Source: Acidimicrobiaceae bacterium (lineage in GTDB: Bacteria > Actinomycetota > Acidimicrobiia > Acidimicrobiales > MedAcidi-G1). Taken from it: 7,121 nt of DNA. The notes beneath the pieces were generated by a model, which had not been told where the DNA came from, ran no database searches, and worked only from the letters and a program-made list of their open reading frames with translations. The stretch lies in NCBI GenBank assembly GCA_002714485.1, contig PAXM01000017.1, positions 26,446-33,566 on the forward strand, in the 5' to 3' direction. The position numbers and the translations under genes are program-made. This document shows positions 5,266 to 7,121 of the stretch, piece after piece. Each line of letters begins with the position of its first letter. Position 1 is the stretch's first letter.

Positions 5266-7121
5266 CGGAGGCCACGAGGTTGCCAAACCGGTGCAGCGTA
5301 CGGCTCACCGACTGCTCCCGCAGATGGAGTCGCAACTCCAGGCGACCACTGGGCGTGACCGACTCGTCCACTACGTCGACCTCGGCGGTCATCGCGGCCC
5401 GACGCACCGTCTCCGATAGGAAGCCCACCGCCCGGATCCGTCCGAACCGGTGGGCCGACAACGACCCAGCAAACGTAGCGTCGTCCTCGTCGGTCGCCCG
5501 ACTCACCCGGGGCTCGGCCCCACAGCGGGTCGCCGCGGCCAGCACTCGATCCACCTCGGCCTCGGAGGCGCCGGGCCCGATCCGTATGACCAGACCCGGA
5601 TGGGGCCGGTACCGGTGCACGTTTGCTTCACAGAACAGGCCCGCAGGATCGCGGCCAATGCCGTAGTGGTTCTCCCACCATTCGGCGTCAGATGCCTCAA
5701 TCTCAGCAGGGTCTACCTCGTCGAGATCTACCGCCGACGCCCAAGTCCCCAGTTGCAGCAGGTAGTCGGGCCCACCTGCCTTTGCACCGATACCCACGGA
5801 TGACCGCTTCCAACCTCCGAACGGTTGGCGCTGCACAACAGCTCCAGTGATCCCCTTATTGACGTAGGCATTGCCCACCTCGACGCCGTCCAACCAGTGG
5901 TCCACCTCGTCGGGGTCCAGCGAATGGATACCTCCGGTCAAACCGTGGTCCACTGCGTTCTGCACCGCCAGGGCTTCGTCCAAGTCGGCCACCGCTATTA
6001 ATCCGAGCACCGGCCCAAAAACCTCGGTCCGGTGGAAAGACGACCCGGGCCGCACCCCGACCTTGATACCCGGCGTCCAGTGCTGGCCAGCCTCGTCGTC
6101 AACCCCGCCAATGCCCCCACTAGCTGCCTGTGGATCAAGGCATCGTGGCTCCAGTAGCCACTTCTCGCCCGGAGCCAGCACAGTCAGGGCGTCCAGCAGC
6201 TTGCCGGTCGGAGGACTGATCAGGGGGGGCAGCACGGTGGCTGGATCATGAGCCGGGCCCGGCTGCAGCGACCGGGCGGCATCTACCACCTGGCGCAGAA
6301 ACCGCTCATCGGTTGCCACCGGCCCGACCAGGATCCCCAGACTGGCCGCCGAGCACTTCTGGCCCTGGTGGCTAAACGCCGACGAGACAAGATCAGCCGC
6401 TGCCAGATCCAGGTCGGCCTGGGGGGTCACCACCAAGGCGTTCTTGCCACTGGTTTCAGCGAAAAGCACCATGGCCGGGTCCCAGCACCGGAATAGGTCA
6501 GCTGTCTCGTGGCCACCGGTCAGGATCACACCGTCTACGACGGTCACCAGATGGCGACCCACTTCGTCGTCCAGAGTCCGAACGAAGCGAAGGAGATCGG
6601 TCGGCACACCAGCCGCCCAACAAGCCTCGGCCACGATCTCGGCACACCGGGGGGTCTCGGGCGCCGGCTTGAATACCACAGCATTGCCGGCAGCCAACGC
6701 AGCCAACGTCCCGCCGGCCGGAATAGCCACCGGGAAGTTCCACGGCGGTACCACCGCGACCACACCCAACGGGGTGAAGCGGGCTCCCTCGATTCGGTCT
6801 AGTTCGGGGGCCCGCTCGGCGTACCACCGGGCGAAGTCGACCGCCTCGGCTATCTCGGGCGCGGCCTCTGCCACAGTCTTGGAGGCCTCATGCGCCATGG
6901 CCACCACCAGGTCATCGTGGCGAGCCAATAGTTCGTCGGCCACCCGACGCAGCACGGTCCTCCGCCCGAGCCCCCCGAGGCCAGCCCAGTCGGCCTGGGC
7001 GGCCCGCGCGCGGACTACCACAGCATCAATGCCGTCGGGACCCTCCACCGTCGTGGTCAACGGGGTCGTCACCGACTCAAACTCCCGGCCAGCTGCCACG
7101 GCGATTCGGGACCGTACTGAC
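5237..7121 (-). CDS. putA: PutA-type proline catabolic enzyme, L-glutamate gamma-semialdehyde (P5C) dehydrogenase part; 5'-truncated by window edge
   Basis: The frame is open from the window edge (7121) to TGA at 5237-5239. About 627 residues are visible, numbered here from the GTG codon at 7099, which is probably internal. This is an aldehyde dehydrogenase of the type oxidising glutamate semialdehyde to glutamate with NAD. Seen: VVPPWNFP (116-123), cofactor Lys144 in FKPAPE, Glu215 in FAETSGKN, catalytic Cys249 in GQKCSAAS, TEVFGPVLG (358-366), and QRQPFGGWKRSSVG (423-436) followed by GAKAGGPDY. These match actinobacterial bifunctional PutA. A C-terminal tail of about 160 residues (461-620) ends in REQSVSRTLHRFGNL, also typical of that group. 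The proline dehydrogenase domain should lie beyond the window. The residues before about 20 resemble the inter-domain linker, but a stand-alone P5C dehydrogenase cannot be excluded. The last nine or so residues (DSAMEIVVI) are encoded in AT-rich DNA and look like an added tail. The gene is upstream of the C45 gene with a 67-base gap. Confidence 0.87.
   Translation of the reverse strand, partial: SVRSRIAVAAGREFESVTTPLTTTVEGPDGIDAVVVRARAAQADWAGLGGLGRRTVLRRVADELLARHDDLVVAMAHEASKTVAEAAPEIAEAVDFARWYAERAPELDRIEGARFTPLGVVAVVPPWNFPVAIPAGGTLAALAAGNAVVFKPAPETPRCAEIVAEACWAAGVPTDLLRFVRTLDDEVGRHLVTVVDGVILTGGHETADLFRCWDPAMVLFAETSGKNALVVTPQADLDLAAADLVSSAFSHQGQKCSAASLGILVGPVATDERFLRQVVDAARSLQPGPAHDPATVLPPLISPPTGKLLDALTVLAPGEKWLLEPRCLDPQAASGGIGGVDDEAGQHWTPGIKVGVRPGSSFHRTEVFGPVLGLIAVADLDEALAVQNAVDHGLTGGIHSLDPDEVDHWLDGVEVGNAYVNKGITGAVVQRQPFGGWKRSSVGIGAKAGGPDYLLQLGTWASAVDLDEVDPAEIEASDAEWWENHYGIGRDPAGLFCEANVHRYRPHPGLVIRIGPGASEAEVDRVLAAATRCGAEPRVSRATDEDDATFAGSLSAHRFGRIRAVGFLSETVRRAAMTAEVDVVDESVTPSGRLELRLHLREQSVSRTLHRFGNLVASDSAMEIVVI

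Overview
The window is GC-rich and densely coded, with about seven protein genes and no rRNA, tRNA, CRISPR array or transposase visible. The base composition, the actinobacterial look of the PutA-type dehydrogenase and the style of the other proteins suggest a high-GC actinomycete, possibly an Acidimicrobiia-like environmental lineage. That placement is inference from remembered families; no marker gene is present.

Left arm, plus strand (1-2691): a 5'-truncated FAD-dependent amine/amino-acid oxidoreductase (DAO fold) is followed by two short-chain dehydrogenases (SDRs). The first SDR starts 31 bases after the oxidase behind a strong ribosome binding site. The second overlaps the first by ATGA. 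This looks like one operon for oxidative breakdown of a small molecule, probably an amine or amino-acid derivative followed by hydroxy/keto conversions. The substrate cannot be read from the sequence.

Right arm, minus strand (7121 down to 2734): the order of transcription is a putA-like gene (only the P5C dehydrogenase half and C-terminal tail are in the window), a C45-family Ntn-hydrolase, a GNAT acetyltransferase of the type usually fused to a nitrilase domain, and a HAD-superfamily phosphatase that appears to lack an internal block containing HAD motif II. The last three are closely spaced (14 and 52 bases). putA and the C45 gene are separated by 67 bases. The two arms converge, with only 42 bases between their stops (2692-2733) and no convincing terminator hairpin.

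The most unusual places are: (i) the HAD gene, where about 50 residues seem to be cut out in frame, with a short inverted repeat exactly at the junction; (ii) a 70-base AT-rich island (about 36% GC) at the putA/C45 boundary carrying three short direct repeats spaced exactly 31 bases apart; and (iii) pairing of a nitrilase-associated GNAT with a C45 amidohydrolase instead of a nitrilase. I do not see a clearly new defence or mobile system; most of the window reads as ordinary catabolic metabolism.
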